Below, piece by piece: positions 43,762 through 56,078 of a stretch of DNA of 64,000 bases; the stretch's first letter is position 1, and each line of letters starts with the position of its first letter. Both the position numbers and the translations under genes were made by a program. Source of the DNA: Tenodera sinensis (Eukaryota; Arthropoda; Insecta; Mantodea; Mantidae); contig CM060962.1 of NCBI GenBank assembly GCA_030765045.1, forward strand, positions 145,398,525 to 145,462,524. Reading direction: 5' to 3'. Under the pieces are notes generated by a model. The model did not search any database and was not told the origin of the DNA. It was given only the letters and a program-made list of their open reading frames with translations.

Positions 43762-45426
43762 GAGGTACTCGTGGTTCCTACAAACAGTTATTATATGCTT
43801 TATGCGCTCACAGAAAAGCGTACCAGACGGTAATTTATGGGCATTAAAATGGTAAAAATGTGTGCACGTTTATGAACAACTGTTTGCAAAGAACATTTGA
43901 CATGTAAAGCTTCAGGTGTAATCCTCCAGTCCAAGAATTTGGCAAAATACTGTATAATGTATTCTGCAATGGATATACCTACTTAATTAGTATACTTATT
44001 AATGAATATAACATTTCATTTATTTAGTGCATTTTTCACTTCTTTTTTTTTTTTTTTGGCACAGGCATATTTCTTCGTGCAATTTAATATTTTGTCTTGA
44101 ATGTAATAAAGCTTTGTGGAGATCGCCTAACAGATACATGAGTACAAGGACCAGTCCAGTAGATAGTAGAAATAACAATGTTCAAAACTACTTACAAACT
44201 TTAAACAATTACAGTTCATTGTGGCAGAATTATTTTTAATATGTGCAAGTTAAACATTGAGGTCTTTTTCTTCAAAACACGACAGACGCAAAATTTTACA
44301 AAATTGAGTTATATATAGTACTGGTATAATTTGAACCTCCTGAATCATTCTGTTGAATCAGATCTTGTGTATCTTACTATACTTGCCCTTGTTCAGTTAA
44401 AACAAAAGTCGATATATGCAATTATACTATCTTCTGACAGCATATAGTAACCTTAATTCTATGAAATGTAATGTTGGCATGCACTGCTATCTCACGGTTG
44501 TAATTCTTGGAATTCTGGCTCATTTCTGTAAGTTTTGCTACACTGCTGCTTCCAACTCACTATTGAGGTTCTTGGATTTCACATTTCATTTCTCCAAGCT
44601 TTGTGATATGCAGCACATTTATTTTTAGTTGAGACACTGCACTGTGCACATGCCATGGACAATGGACAGCAGCTCAGACTGTGAAACTGCACCAGACGTA
44701 GATTGCACAGGAGGCAGGAATCGCAAAAACAAAGAGGAAATTGCTCTCATCAGAACAAGACTAGTGTGACGATGTTCATGCTTTCTTAAAGAAGAGTAGA
44801 AAATTTTCCCGCAATTGATATATCTACCCAATGAATGGGCATAGTTATACGCCTCCGGATAGTTGTCGGCCAAATTGAAAAAGAGTTGGGACGAAAGGGA
44901 ATATCTTGAGCCCTTATGAGTAAATATCAATTATTTCAAAATCACGGCTATGTGTAGGTGTTATTTAATGAATGGGAAATTAAGGTTTGAAAGAAACTGC
45001 AAAGCAAACACTGAAGTCAAAGTTTCCTTTCAAGTTAAATAGCAAGTCATAACATATTCCATGCAAGTCACAGGAAGGTATGTGCAAAAGTTCAAAATGC
45101 CTATTCTGCTTTGACTGTGGAGGTGAATGTGATGAAATCTCACAGCAAGTCCTGCAGCATGATCCTGCTTTGATCGCAAACTGTTACCGAAATCAATGGG
45201 TAGAGCAAGTAAAAGAAAGAGTGTGTTCAAAATCTAGGGATTTTGAAATTCCAGTAAATACAAATTTTATAAGGATGTGGTACGAGTGGCAGTTAAAGCT
45301 TAAATCTTACTTATTTATATTCTTGTGAACATAAAATTGTATTTAATTATTTAGTACATAAATAAAATAAATATTGTTATTGCAAATGTAGTATACTTGT
45401 TTTCTAAGTTATACATACTAACTGAT
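43760..45426. other. Unassigned intronic stretch with one short unknown ORF
   Basis: Not recognisably repetitive. A plus-strand frame at 45080-45328 encodes 82 residues starting MCKSSKCLFCFDCGGECDE and including ANCYRNQWVEQVKERVCSKS. The four closely spaced cysteines look metal-binding, but I match it to no family. It could be a worn exon or transposon piece. Confidence 0.35.
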
Positions 45427-45427
45427 C

Positions 45428-45434
45428 TATATAA

Positions 45435-45500
<66 letters not shown>

Positions 45501-45502
45501 TA
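45428..45502. repeat. (ATA)n microsatellite
   Basis: About 24 uninterrupted AAT/ATA units. Confidence 0.97.
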
Positions 45503-45504
45503 GT

Positions 45505-46735
45505 GTTTTTATAGGACATTATGTATTATGAAAGGGTGAAAATAAGTAAAAAATTAATATTACTTATATAATCAATATAATAACAAGAATTATGTAATCA
45601 GAAATAACAAATATTGCTCATATGCTAAGACTGGCAAAATATTGTATCAAATATTCAAAACAAAAGTGAATGAAGTTGAATTGATAAATCATTAAAACGG
45701 CAATAAACAACAAAAATTCAATCAACATGCTAATTCATACACTGAAAAAAGGTCTTCTTCTTCTCCACTTCATGGTGTAGGCAGTCAAGTTCCGTGGAAA
45801 AAGGTTAATCAGCATCTATCAGTTCTTCAAAAAACTCAAGAGTGAAAATTTCACTGGTTAAGCTATGCTGTTTTGTTTGAAACCGTGTTAGGAAGGAGAA
45901 TGAACCAATAACAAATTTGCAGTGCTAACCAATCTTTACTGCTAATAAGTAGAAGAAACCATCTTCCTGGGAAATGCACCTTATGCATCTATCAAGTTTC
46001 AAAAAACCATCCGCCATTCATAACTGAGAAAGTTATACAGTATTTTATACAACAAAACTACTTCCAGAAATGAACTGATGGGAAGTTTACGTGCTCAACA
46101 AATGTGTAACAACCCTTACCAACATGTCTTTGAGCTGGTCGTCTGTTTTTAGACCCACTGCTGAAGTACCTATTATACTTGTTCTTTTTCAGTTAACCAG
46201 AGCACTCAATTGATAATAATTTAACGGTGAAAATATATTTAAATTATCTTATTTATAACAGGATATTCTGTAACTATGATTTTATTTCCATAGCTATTCA
46301 GCATTACATACACAAAAGTATATTTTTCACTCCTGTTAACTGTGGTTATTTTCAATCTTGGTAGGGGCAGACTATCCGGCACAGCATTTTTTTCTCTTGA
46401 AAAAGATTAACATGTTCCATGGATTCATTTGAGTTGCATTTTGAAAAGTACTGCTTGTTTAAAAAGCACAGTAGATGAAAGCCACAATAAACTGTGTGAA
46501 AACAAGTCAATGAATGTAGCCTTGATAATACGTGTTTACTGTTATACAAGCCTGAGAAATTAAACGACGACAACTTTACCTTGCTAAGTGCATTGATAAC
46601 TGACAAATTAAATGAAAAACAGTAAATAGTTTGGAAGAGTATCACAAATCTTATTTTACACAAATGATCTATTTTAATGAGCTCTGAAATCTTTTATATA
46701 GCAAGCTTTTATTCTACAAAATTTGTTTTGACCGT
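45505..46735. other. Unassigned intronic stretch
   Basis: AT-rich; no gene or repeat recognised. Confidence 0.35.
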
Positions 46736-46739
46736 TTCC

Positions 46740-47110
46740 TATGGAAAGCTCAAGGTGAGATTTTATTTTTATACCATTATCTCAAACATAGGTATTTTAA
46801 TCAAGATTTGTCATTTTTGTGAAAATAAAAAATAACTTTAAAATGCTTGTGTATTGGATTGTTGAAACTCATATAAACATTGCTCTTTGAACACTCAAAC
46901 CTCAATAATTTAATACTGAAACATGGTATTTTTGTTTTTGAGTTATTGTTGGATTCATGCCTGACGAATAGATAAATGGATGAATCTTTTTTATAAATGT
47001 CTATTTTTGGATTCAGAAAAACTCAAAATTTGTATTTGCAGTAAAATTGTGACATCAAATTTTTGGTAGGAATTCAATATTTCCTCAATCATAGGTAAGG
47101 ATAAAGTGAT
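46740..47110 (+). repeat. Family X repeat, very old copy
   Basis: ATTATCTCAAACATAGGTAT, TTTTAATCAAGATTTG, TTTTTGTTTTTGAGTTATTG, CTATTTTTGGATTCAG, GCAGTAAAATTGTGACATCA and GGAATTCAATATTTCCTC follow the X order. No microsatellite at the internal site (GAATAGATAAATGGATGAA instead). The divergence marks it as one of the oldest copies here. Confidence 0.6.
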
Positions 47111-50100
47111 AAATATATGCACAGAGAACATCAGCAGCATATTATGTATATGGTCTTCCTAGGGTAATAACTAATTTGCTGGTTTATGTTTTCTGGATGA
47201 TCCAATATACTGAGTATTTCATAAAACAGTACACTTTTCCTAACACACATCTTCCTGGCTAGCAAACTTTTGATTTCCTACAGTTCATGCAAATGCTCTA
47301 GACACATTTGCACATCTAGTAAGCAGCAAAGAACCCTCGCTGGAAGACTGCTAGTTTGGTTATTATACGCTTTATATAGCTGCAAATATCAAAATCGGAA
47401 AGTGTGAGAAAAAGCAAGAGACGCAACAAAATTAAGGCCCCTGGAATTTAGTTTGCCTCTTTTAAATTTGAACCAAGGCCGCTGGCATTTTATGTAGCAA
47501 AACAGTGGTTAACTCTTTAAAAATTCACAATGATCGTAAATGATTATATTGCCAAAATATAATTTGCCTGATTTGGTTTCGTTCCAACTTTATAATTTCA
47601 GAAAATTAAAAAAGTACAATCTTTCCATGGTAATCATACATATTGAGGAACAAAACTAGCATGTGTATGTCAGTAATTACAGGAGAGGCATAATCTAGAA
47701 CTTTATGACATAATCCCACCCTACCCGATTCCAAGCAGACTGAACATAGGTACATATTGTTTCCTTTTACTCCCTAATTTTAACACTTTAAGCAACAAAT
47801 TTCACATTTTATATTACATAGTCTCACATAAAAGGCTTCTCGTTGTGATGTAAAACTCACATAATTTTTTAAAAACCTTATTTCCAATTTCTTTATAAAT
47901 ATTGCTACTACTTGCTATTTTTATGACTTCAAATTCCAACAATAGCTTTCCTTTCAAAGAATTAACCAAAAATATTTGTATGGTAAAAGCTGACCAATGG
48001 TGTGGAATGCTAAAGAGGCATTCCTCAAATTTGCAATGTTAAGACTTTGTAAAGAGAAAAAGATACTACAAAGCACCTTTGAAACAAGTGTGACAGTGCA
48101 AAGAACTGCTATTAATAAGGAAAGTTCTTACTGTCTCACTGTTCAAAAGTAGTACGTAGCATGATGCCAATTTACAAAAAATACCTACTGAAAAGTTAGC
48201 TTATAAGCAATCTACATATTAATATACCATGCTGACCTGTCATGGCATGTAATGCGTCCTCTGATTGGTGATCAGAGGATATGGTCGGTGAATTTATTTT
48301 GATAATTCTCCCAGTCAGGTCGGTGAGACCCGTAAACCAACGACAGGTGTGGTCCTCCAGACATTCTGGGGGTTGTGAGAGAGCGATGTGACCACCAAAA
48401 CATAAAAATATGGTGCTCTCTAAAAAGCGGTTACTATTACTGCTATTGCTCTCTTCAATATTGGAGAGCAAGCGGATAAATGACTTCATTGTCAGAAATC
48501 CAGCATTAGCTAACAACAACATATTAATATACAAGTTTCACCAACCCATAACTATTTTTTATTTCTGCAAAAATGAGTTAAAATATCATAGTGTCAATAA
48601 ATTTCCAGCAAATTCCACATTGTCCTGAAAGAAAGTATGTTTCTAGTTTCAAAATTGCATCACCTGCAGCTTGTGTAAAATAAACGTACTGGATGTAAAA
48701 ATCCTCTATCCCTTTACTTTTGTTCCTAAACTAACCAATTTGATATGTGTGCCTGCCTTACAAACAAAATGACAAAATAAAGCATGCAACTACTCAAAAA
48801 GAACTTAAATTATGAATGCTGACTTCATTATATTTCAAAAACAAATGATATATTTACATGAAAACTATAATGGGACTTTGAAAAATTTGTTGGAATCTAT
48901 GTTCCTTTTAGTATGACCATTCCTACCAGTATTTCTATATTGCATTATATAGACAACTGCCCCGTTACATTCAATATCTCTCATCCTAATGATATTTTTG
49001 TATTCTGTAATATTCACCATTTATCTTCCTTGCATTTTGCAATATAATCAAGCTGCCCCTAGAGTATCTGACTGCCTAAGTATGTGGTCCAGAACAAACA
49101 GAACTATTTAAATCTATGACAACAAAGACCTTAAAGCTTTTCTTTCAGTACACTAAAGATCATGAAAATCATACTTATGGCAAGTCCACAAGTGATTGTT
49201 AATTAAATGGAGACATTTTCATACTGCTATCTAACCACCACATGGCACAAGTAATGATCCATAACTGAAAGATATGAGTACTTCACAAAGTGTTACCATA
49301 ATTAATATATAGCTTTGCAGTTGCCCTCAACTTCATTTTCAGAAACAAATAATAATCTTGTCATTAAGCAAATAATCTTTGCAAGCTTTCAAAATCTTCT
49401 CCTATCAGCCACTAAAAAGCTTAACATTTTCTGTATTCAGGTTTTCTTTATTTTTACAGCTTCACTAAAGCCTTCACATACATTCTGTCAGATCACATAA
49501 TTAAGGTTATGTATGCCAATGAAGCACTGCAATGGAAATTTTACTTTAAAGCACTAATCCCAAAGGCCCTAAATTTGGATCCTTGCTTAAAGGAGTTAAT
49601 TTGCTTAAGATTCTTTGTCACTATCTCCAGAATTCAGGGAATATCAACGCAAGAGTATGTCAACTCTTCAAACTCAACACTCCAGATAAAACAAATAAAT
49701 GAAGTTTTCTTAAAGCTACCGATAAAACCATGGAAGTTAAAGGCAAGTACATTAATGCAGCATTTACAAAATATCTATACAGGACCAAAGGTTTCATCAA
49801 CCTAGTCAAGCAACATAGTTTTGGTATTTTAAAAGTGCCTGTCAAAACATAGCTGCTACTTGCCTAGTAAAAACATTACTTTGCTCGTGTCTGTTCACAT
49901 TGTTTGACATTGCAGCACTAATTAAACTACAGGACTGTTTACAAATTACTCAATGTTGGTACTATTTTCTTTTAAGATTACTTATTCTAAAACACACTGC
50001 AAATAGCTTATCACCAGGTATCATTATCACACATTTATAAGTAACACTTGGTTCAGCGGTATATTTTGTCACAGGTTCGGTACGAAAATGATAGGACTTG

Positions 50101-50418
50101 GTGTCAAAAACAATTAGTTTTACTACATGCACACACCTGTTTCAACATAAATTCTGCACAGCACAAGCTAGGTCAAACTGTCAGTACCACCAAATATCAT
50201 TTACTGAGGAGTGTAAATGAGTAAAAACTAGTCTATTAGACCGCAAAAATCCGTATTTAAAGTGCGATTATCGTTTTATTTCCCTCAATACAAGGAAAAT
50301 GACAGATGTCTTCCGTGCCAATCACGCCCCCATTATTTCCCCCTGTCAAACAGTAGCTACGCAATCGAAACTCACAGTAACCATACGAAAAAATACGTGT
50401 CAAAAATAGAATATTTAC
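47111..50418 (-). other. Probable neurobeachin first coding intron, proximal part
   Basis: The 3.3 kb downstream (minus strand) of the exon at 50419 are free of recognisable transposons, unlike the rest of the window. The GT at 50418-50417 is the intron start. One compact GC-richer segment at 48237-48365 has both splice-site motifs on the minus strand (AG before 48365, GT after 48237); see findings. No other conserved neurobeachin exon was recognised. Confidence 0.5.
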
Positions 50419-50577
50419 CAGATGTAGCACGGTGTTTACTACTTCCCGGTTCGACACCTGTCCCACCTCGATTAGACCGATGAGAACGGCGAATTTCAAG
50501 CTGTCGTTCATTGCCATCCTCACCACCTCTTCTGGTCTTTTTATATCACTGAAAGGCGGATTCTGAAGGTCCGCCAT
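50419..50577 (-). CDS. NBEA: Neurobeachin/rugose, N-terminal coding exon (53 codons)
   Basis: Minus-strand ATG at 50577 in a strong context (ACAATGG). The exon encodes MADLQNPPFSDIKRPEEVVR, then MAMNDSLKFAVLIGLIEVGQ and VSNREVVNTVLHL, where a splice donor CTG|GTAAAT ends it in phase 0 at 50419. The FAVLIGLIEVGQVSNREVVxTVLxL segment is the conserved N-terminal start of neurobeachin (vertebrate NBEA; Drosophila rugose), which should continue LVGGEFDLEMNF in the next exon. The protein is a very large BEACH/WD40 scaffold that binds PKA and acts in membrane trafficking at the Golgi and synapse. Past the donor the frame reads non-conserved sequence. The residues before LKFAV vary among animals, so the start is inferred from ORF and context. 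The later exons are not in the window. Confidence 0.85.
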
Positions 50578-50790
50578 TGTCCTTAACGTTCTTTTAACAG
50601 TTCAGGCTATAGAAATTTGTTGTAATCACATTCCATTTACAGGTAACACGGCTTTTTCCACATCACATGATCAACATACACCAACATATCTGCCATGTTG
50701 GAAACTCGAATGGCAAAGCTACCAACCTTACGGCTGAAACCGCGATCTAGGGAGAAGAAAGCCGCTGTTGTTTATTGTTGTTGTTTGTTT
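50578..50790 (-). promoter_or_regulatory. Probable 5' UTR and proximal promoter of the neurobeachin gene
   Basis: Directly upstream of the ATG on the minus strand. GACAATGGCGGACC at the start codon and AACATGGCAGATATG near 50690 resemble YY1-type sites (core ATGG), common near TATA-less promoters and starts. CpG is somewhat higher at about 50728-50760 than in surrounding DNA. No TATA box is obvious. The transcription start cannot be placed, and an upstream non-coding exon is possible. Confidence 0.35.
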
Positions 50791-51590
50791 TCAAGACACC
50801 TTGAATCAAAACGTCACATTAGCATGATGATTTTTACTTGAAGAAATATTAGAACTAAGCGTCAGAAATGAATAATTAAATTGATATTTAAATTTTCATT
50901 TTCATTTTCTTACATGCTGTAATAAGATTTATGAATACTTAGCTGAATCATATTTTATAACATAAATTTTGACAGGGTCAGGAAGACCTAATTTGTGCTG
51001 TGACTTAATAATTGAAGATTTCGAGTATGTTGACACATCCAAAGAGAAAATGATCGCAATCACAGATTGAAGATTCTCTTTTGGAAATTTTATGTAGAAA
51101 ACCGGGTGTATACGACATTCCCAACCTCACTTTTGAAAATACGGACAAATCTTGTCTAATAACATCGAGTCATTGACGTGTATAAATCATGGAATAGAAC
51201 CGCTGCTCTGTTTAATTACTCGATTGGTGGTCGTAAATCTCCAGTTAAGATGAATTTATTCAGTTATGGGTTTTTGTACAACAATCTTTGTGACCTTTGT
51301 ATTTGAAAAATTATCATTCATAAGTTCGTTTTCAAACGCAGTTCTACTCTAGATGAATACCATCACAAGCCTTGACTAGTTTACCTGATAAAGTATGTTT
51401 ACTTTTAAAAGAAATATGTTCTGTTCATATGAATTAAATAGGTAGTGCGATGTGATGTTACGAAAGACTGTTTTGAGAAAAAAAAGAATTAAGACGCCAA
51501 ACTATTGTTTTATGGCGTCGAAAGAGTTATGACACCAAAATTCCACTGAATGCGTTTGGTGATGTTTGCAATATAAATGAATTAAAATAA
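50791..51590. other. Upstream spacer
   Basis: AT-rich; no repeat or gene recognised. Possible distal regulatory DNA of the neurobeachin gene. Confidence 0.35.
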
Positions 51591-51592
51591 TC

Positions 51593-51708
51593 TAGTAGTA
51601 GTAGTAGCAGCAGCAGCGGCGGCGGCGGCGGCGGTGGCGGTGGCGGTAGTGGTAGTGGTAGTGGTAGTGGTAAGGGTAGTGGTAGTGGTAGTAGTAGTAG
51701 TGGCCTTA
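51593..51708. repeat. (AGT)n/(AGC)n/(GGC)n/(GGT)n trinucleotide array
   Basis: A graded array AGTAGT to AGCAGC to GGCGGC to GGTGGC to AGTGGT to AGTAGT, adjoining the 3' end of the R1-like reverse transcriptase fragment. Units differ by single steps, as expected for a trinucleotide tract that mutates and re-expands. Thr/Ala-rich frames over it are not genes. Confidence 0.95.
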
Positions 51709-52545
51709 TCCAGTGAGCAGTACCGTCGTCTAGGTACTCTAGGTCCCAAAGAGTCTGTCATTGGTCTAATACTTGTTGATGAGCCTCCACTCTCCCGATG
51801 TCGGTCTGCTCTCGTAGGAGACGCGCTGTAGCTAGCAAGGAGATAGGTGGGTGTTGGCCAGAACCAGTAACGCCTTGGTAGACGTAGTGCGATATGCACT
51901 GGCAATTCTAATGGCCACCTTGCGTTGGACTCTGAGGAGAAGTGTACAATACAACTTCCGACCCAGCGCCTTTCGCCAAATACCCACACCATAGAACAGG
52001 ATGGACACCACAACAGAGCAAAGAAGTCGGTTCCGTGCCCTGGGACCTCCGGTATTCGGCATTATACGACTCAGATGGGTAATGACAGTTTCCGCCTTCT
52101 GAACTGCGGTCCTGACGTGAGTGCCCATGAACATGTTGCGGTCGAAATGGATGCCGAGATATTTGAAGGAATCCTGACTCGTACAAGACAGAGTGCTGAG
52201 CTGGAGAAGAATAGAGCGAGTCTTGTGGCCGCCTATCAGGAGTACAATTTCTGTATTATGTGGCGCCAGCGTCAATTTCCTGCGGGTCAAGTAAGCATTA
52301 ATAGAAGCTAGAGCTTGATTAGCTGCTGTCTCCAAGGCGACTTTGCACCTAGCAATGGCAAAAAGTGCCAAGTCGTCGGCGTAGGCTGTAAGAGTGATGC
52401 TGGAGGCATGGGTAGACACAGGACCCCATCGAAGTACACATTCCACAGAGCAGCGCTGAGAACTGAGCCTTATGGCACACCACACGTCATGTCAAGGAGG
52501 CTATGGGTACCCACAAGCAGCGTCCGATATTGTAGATAGCTGACA
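51709..52545 (-). pseudogene. R1-like LINE reverse transcriptase fragment
   Basis: Minus strand. SLLDMTCGVP then GSVLSAALWNVYFDGVL (usually RGVPQGSVLGPxLWNVxYDGLL); a frameshift; TLTAYADDLALFAIARCKVA with an intact YADD; then NAYLTRRKLTLAPHNTEIVL, FKYLGIHFDRNMFMGTHVRT, VVVSILFYGVGIWRKALGRK and RIASAYRTTSTKALLVLANT. The SxVLxYGxxIWxxAL and IASAYRTxSTxALxVxA blocks are hallmarks of R1-clade elements. After another frameshift the end reads QTLWDLEYLDDGTAHWI and meets the trinucleotide array. R1 elements normally sit in 28S rDNA; none is seen here. Confidence 0.85.
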
Positions 52546-53620
52546 AGCAGCAGCAACAGTAATTTTAATGACACCAACTTTTAGTATATTATTTTCCCGA
52601 TGAATTTCGAAATTTCTGTAACAACAAATTATTAGAAACCAACATTTTCCTCACACTGGGAGAGGAAAAAATATGGACATACCAGTTTGATTGTGCTCAC
52701 ATCACAAAAATATAACAGCGCTTTACAATACCAAGCCTACGTTGCGCCCATTATGAGCTTAAAGGATGAAACAGCAGGAAAGTGAAAGTAAAATAACCAT
52801 TCCCAAAGTGTAAATAAATTCATCACCATAATTACGACAAATACCAACAAAATTTTGGTTTGCTTAATAATATACCGATAACCACCGTCTACTACAAAAC
52901 TGATTCAGAAGATTGAATACTTCACTCATGTGTAGAAGCCACACAAAAAGAAACTCAACAGTTAAGTAATCAAATGAAAATAGCCTTATTAATTTTCCAA
53001 AAGTAACACAGTACTTCAAAGTTTCAAACTGTCAAGTACAATAATAATGCTACATTTTGTGTAATACAGAGGCGTAAATTGTTGCAGCTTGCTATGTGTA
53101 CAATGAGGTATGCTTGGAGGCCGACCGGAGTAATGTCCAGCGATTTGTAGCAGTCCTACTGAAGAATTGTTGTTTCACGGAGACCCGTTACACTGTGTAA
53201 TTAACAGGTTTGAACTTATAATTCCAAAATCAGGCCGTTAAAAACACAATTTGCACCCATTGCATCGTATAAACGTATACTGTCAAGTATAGATAAGAGG
53301 TGCCGGTTGGATGTACTGAAACAAAAAATAAATGCTGAAGATGGACATACGTCAACGTAGGTACAGTGTCCAGCTAATAATACGGAGAGCCCGTGATCCA
53401 ATTTAGATGCCGGTGAATTGCCTGAATAACATTTCCTATAAATTTTCTCTTATCCTACTCAGGAAAACTCAGCTTTCTGGGCCTCGGGCGCTCTTGTCAT
53501 TTCATTCGTCTCCTGGCCTGGGTATATAAAGCACTCCAGAGATGATGCAGATTTAAGATTTCAGAAAAACAAAATGTAATGTAATATTAATATATTATAT
53601 TCATATTACTCTTTCTAGAC
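52546..53620. other. Unassigned spacer
   Basis: AT-rich; no feature recognised. Confidence 0.35.
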
Positions 53621-53621
53621 A

Positions 53622-54275
53622 ATATTTTTACTTTCTCTACTACGTAAAGTAATGTAGAGGAAGTATTGTATTCCACCCACAAATTCGATGTCGAGATTTC
53701 ACCGGAAATATGTTTTGAGGCCCCCTGAATAATAACAAACATTTTTAGAAAAAGGTCCGTGTGTGTGCGTGTGTGTCTGTGTCTGTGTCTGTGTCTGTCA
53801 GACTGTGGACAGCATAACTCAAAAACGAAAAGTCTGTTAAACACCAAAGCTGTTATTTAAATTTAACGTCTTTCAAGGATATGACACGAAGATTTTGAAG
53901 AAAATAGTCCCACCTTAAACTACCCTTTACATGGAAATTTTTTCGAAAATGTTGACTTTCTTGAAAATGGCTCTATTTTTATTAAAATGCCACATGTTTA
54001 AGATATTTGTATGACAAATGAAATGTATATTTTGAATTTTCTGGCTATAGCCTATGTAGTCCTATTTACTCTGGATGACTTTTGAATAACTCGTAAACCG
54101 TAAGAGATAGATAAAATCTTACTATACAAAAAATGTATATCTCGCTAAAACATACAATTTATGTCTAAATAAATGTTTTTTGTAGAGTGAACCACTTCGG
54201 AGACATTTCTTGTTATCTGTGTCAGTTTAAGAAAACTTAAAACTTTCGTGAAATGAAACATCGTTGTTCATTTTT
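53622..54275 (-). repeat. Family X repeat, truncated by the next copy
   Basis: It starts TTTACTTTCTCTACTACG and shows a short microsatellite (TGTGTCTGTGTCTGTGTCTG at about 53770-53795). It runs to ATGAAACATCGTTGTTCATT, where a new X start follows. The same internal breakpoint is used at 11751. Confidence 0.88.
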
Positions 54276-54417
54276 ACTTTCTCCACTGGTAAGTAGGGAA
54301 AGTATTGTATTCCACCCAAAAATTCAATGTCGAGATTTCACCGGAAATATGTTTTGAGACCCCCTGAATCCAAAAAAAGCATTTTTAGAAAAAGGTCCAC
54401 GCGTGCGCGCGTGTGTC

Positions 54418-54474
<57 letters not shown>

Positions 54475-55190
54475 ATGTGTGTCAGTCTGTGAACAGCATA
54501 ACTCAAAAACGAAAAGTAGGTTAAAAACCAAAGTTAGTATTTAAGTTTAGCGTCTTTCAAGGATGCGACACTAAGATATTGAAGAAAATAGCTCCACTCT
54601 AAACTACCCTTTACATGGAAAAGTTTTTGAAAATTTTGATTTTCTTGAAAATGGCTCTAACGATTTTGATTAAAATGTCATATGTTTGAGATATTTTTAT
54701 GAAAAATTAAATGTATATCTTGAATTTTCTGGCTATAGCCCCTGTAGTCGTATTTCTTTTTGACGACTTTTGCATAACTCATAAACCGTTAGAGATAGGC
54801 CAAATCATACTATACAAGAAATGTAGATCTTGCTAAAATACACAACTTATGTACAAATAAAGTTTCTTGTAGGGTGAACCATTTCGGAGATATTCCTTGT
54901 TGTGTGTATGAGTTTCGTAAAACTTCCTGGAAAAGAACATCGTTGTTCATTTTTTTATAAGTTAAGTGTGCAAAGAGAACGGAATATCAGAGCTTTAAAA
55001 GATTTGACTGTCGCACAAAGCCTACTATATTCTAATATCCCCCTTGCACCTACAAGGAAATAAGCAATAAGATAATTTGTACAAATGTTTATCTCAACTA
55101 ACACGAAGAAGATATAGGAAAAAGAGTTTGTAAGAATGGTTAGTACAAGAGTAGAGAAAGTCATGTGAGTGCAACACATCAGATTTTTAT
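54276..55190 (-). repeat. Family X repeat, complete copy
   Basis: From ACTTTCTCCACTGGTAAGTA to AGTAGAGAAAGTCATGTGAG, then CAACACATCAGATTTTT. The microsatellite (GT-rich with GCGC core) is at 54405-54485. All internal segments are present and close to the copy at 37881. Confidence 0.9.
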
Positions 55191-55194
55191 ATTC

Positions 55195-56009
55195 ATATCT
55201 CTACTGCAAATTATTGGTACACAAGTTTGTTTTGTCTTCTGCACTATAATCGAGATAAACGTTGGCAAAATGGTTTCATTACACACTTCATTTCGTAACT
55301 CAGGAGGCTGAAACGATAGTCAGATCTTAAAAAGCGGATCGCTATGTGAGGTCTTTCAATTTCTTTGTAGAACATCTTTGGAAACAAATGAATGTGGCCA
55401 TGGCCAAGCACTTCAAGAAGTATTGGAAAATGCAAACCATAAGCGAAGAATACCTCGTAAACGGTTAATGCCGCACAAGAACAAATATTTGATATAATTC
55501 GTGTTTTAACGAGAACTGAATTGTTCATGTTGAAGATGGTTTACCAGTTACACCTACCAAATTACGAAACTTCCCGCAAATGAAAACAACTTAATAGCCT
55601 GTTTTCATAAAATTCAAGATACCTATACATTTTATTAGTCATGTCAGTATCTTAAACATATAGTATTGTAATCAAAATCATTAAATCTGTTTCGAGAAAA
55701 CTAAAAATAACGAAAAATCTTCTATGTAAATAATAATATTAAGTTGATAGATGTGCTGAATGGCTCCACGTCCCTTCCACAGTACCACTCGTGACGCCTG
55801 TCGTGGGTAGAAGTGGGGGACGCAGCGGTCGGGCGATAAGCCTTGGACCGTCAGGGCTGTTGCGCTAGGGGTCGGTCAGGCGGCCAGCCAGCCGGCCTTC
55901 TTGAGTATTCTCGTGTGGCATCCTTTGGAAGGTGCTGAATGTAAACAGGAAAGTTTCTACTTATCCGTCAGTTCGTTTTTGGATTTATTGTCCTCACGCA
56001 CATAGAGAA

Positions 56010-56042
<33 letters not shown>

Positions 56043-56044
56043 GG

Positions 56045-56078
<34 letters not shown>

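Noticed and set aside
50257..50418. Extension of the neurobeachin frame past the donor as coding sequence
   Set aside because: After the HL codons the conserved family sequence is lost exactly at a GTAAAT donor, so the rest of the frame is intron.
51582..52013. 143-codon Thr/Ala-rich frame
   Set aside because: It runs from an off-frame part of the R1-like reverse transcriptase into the trinucleotide array.
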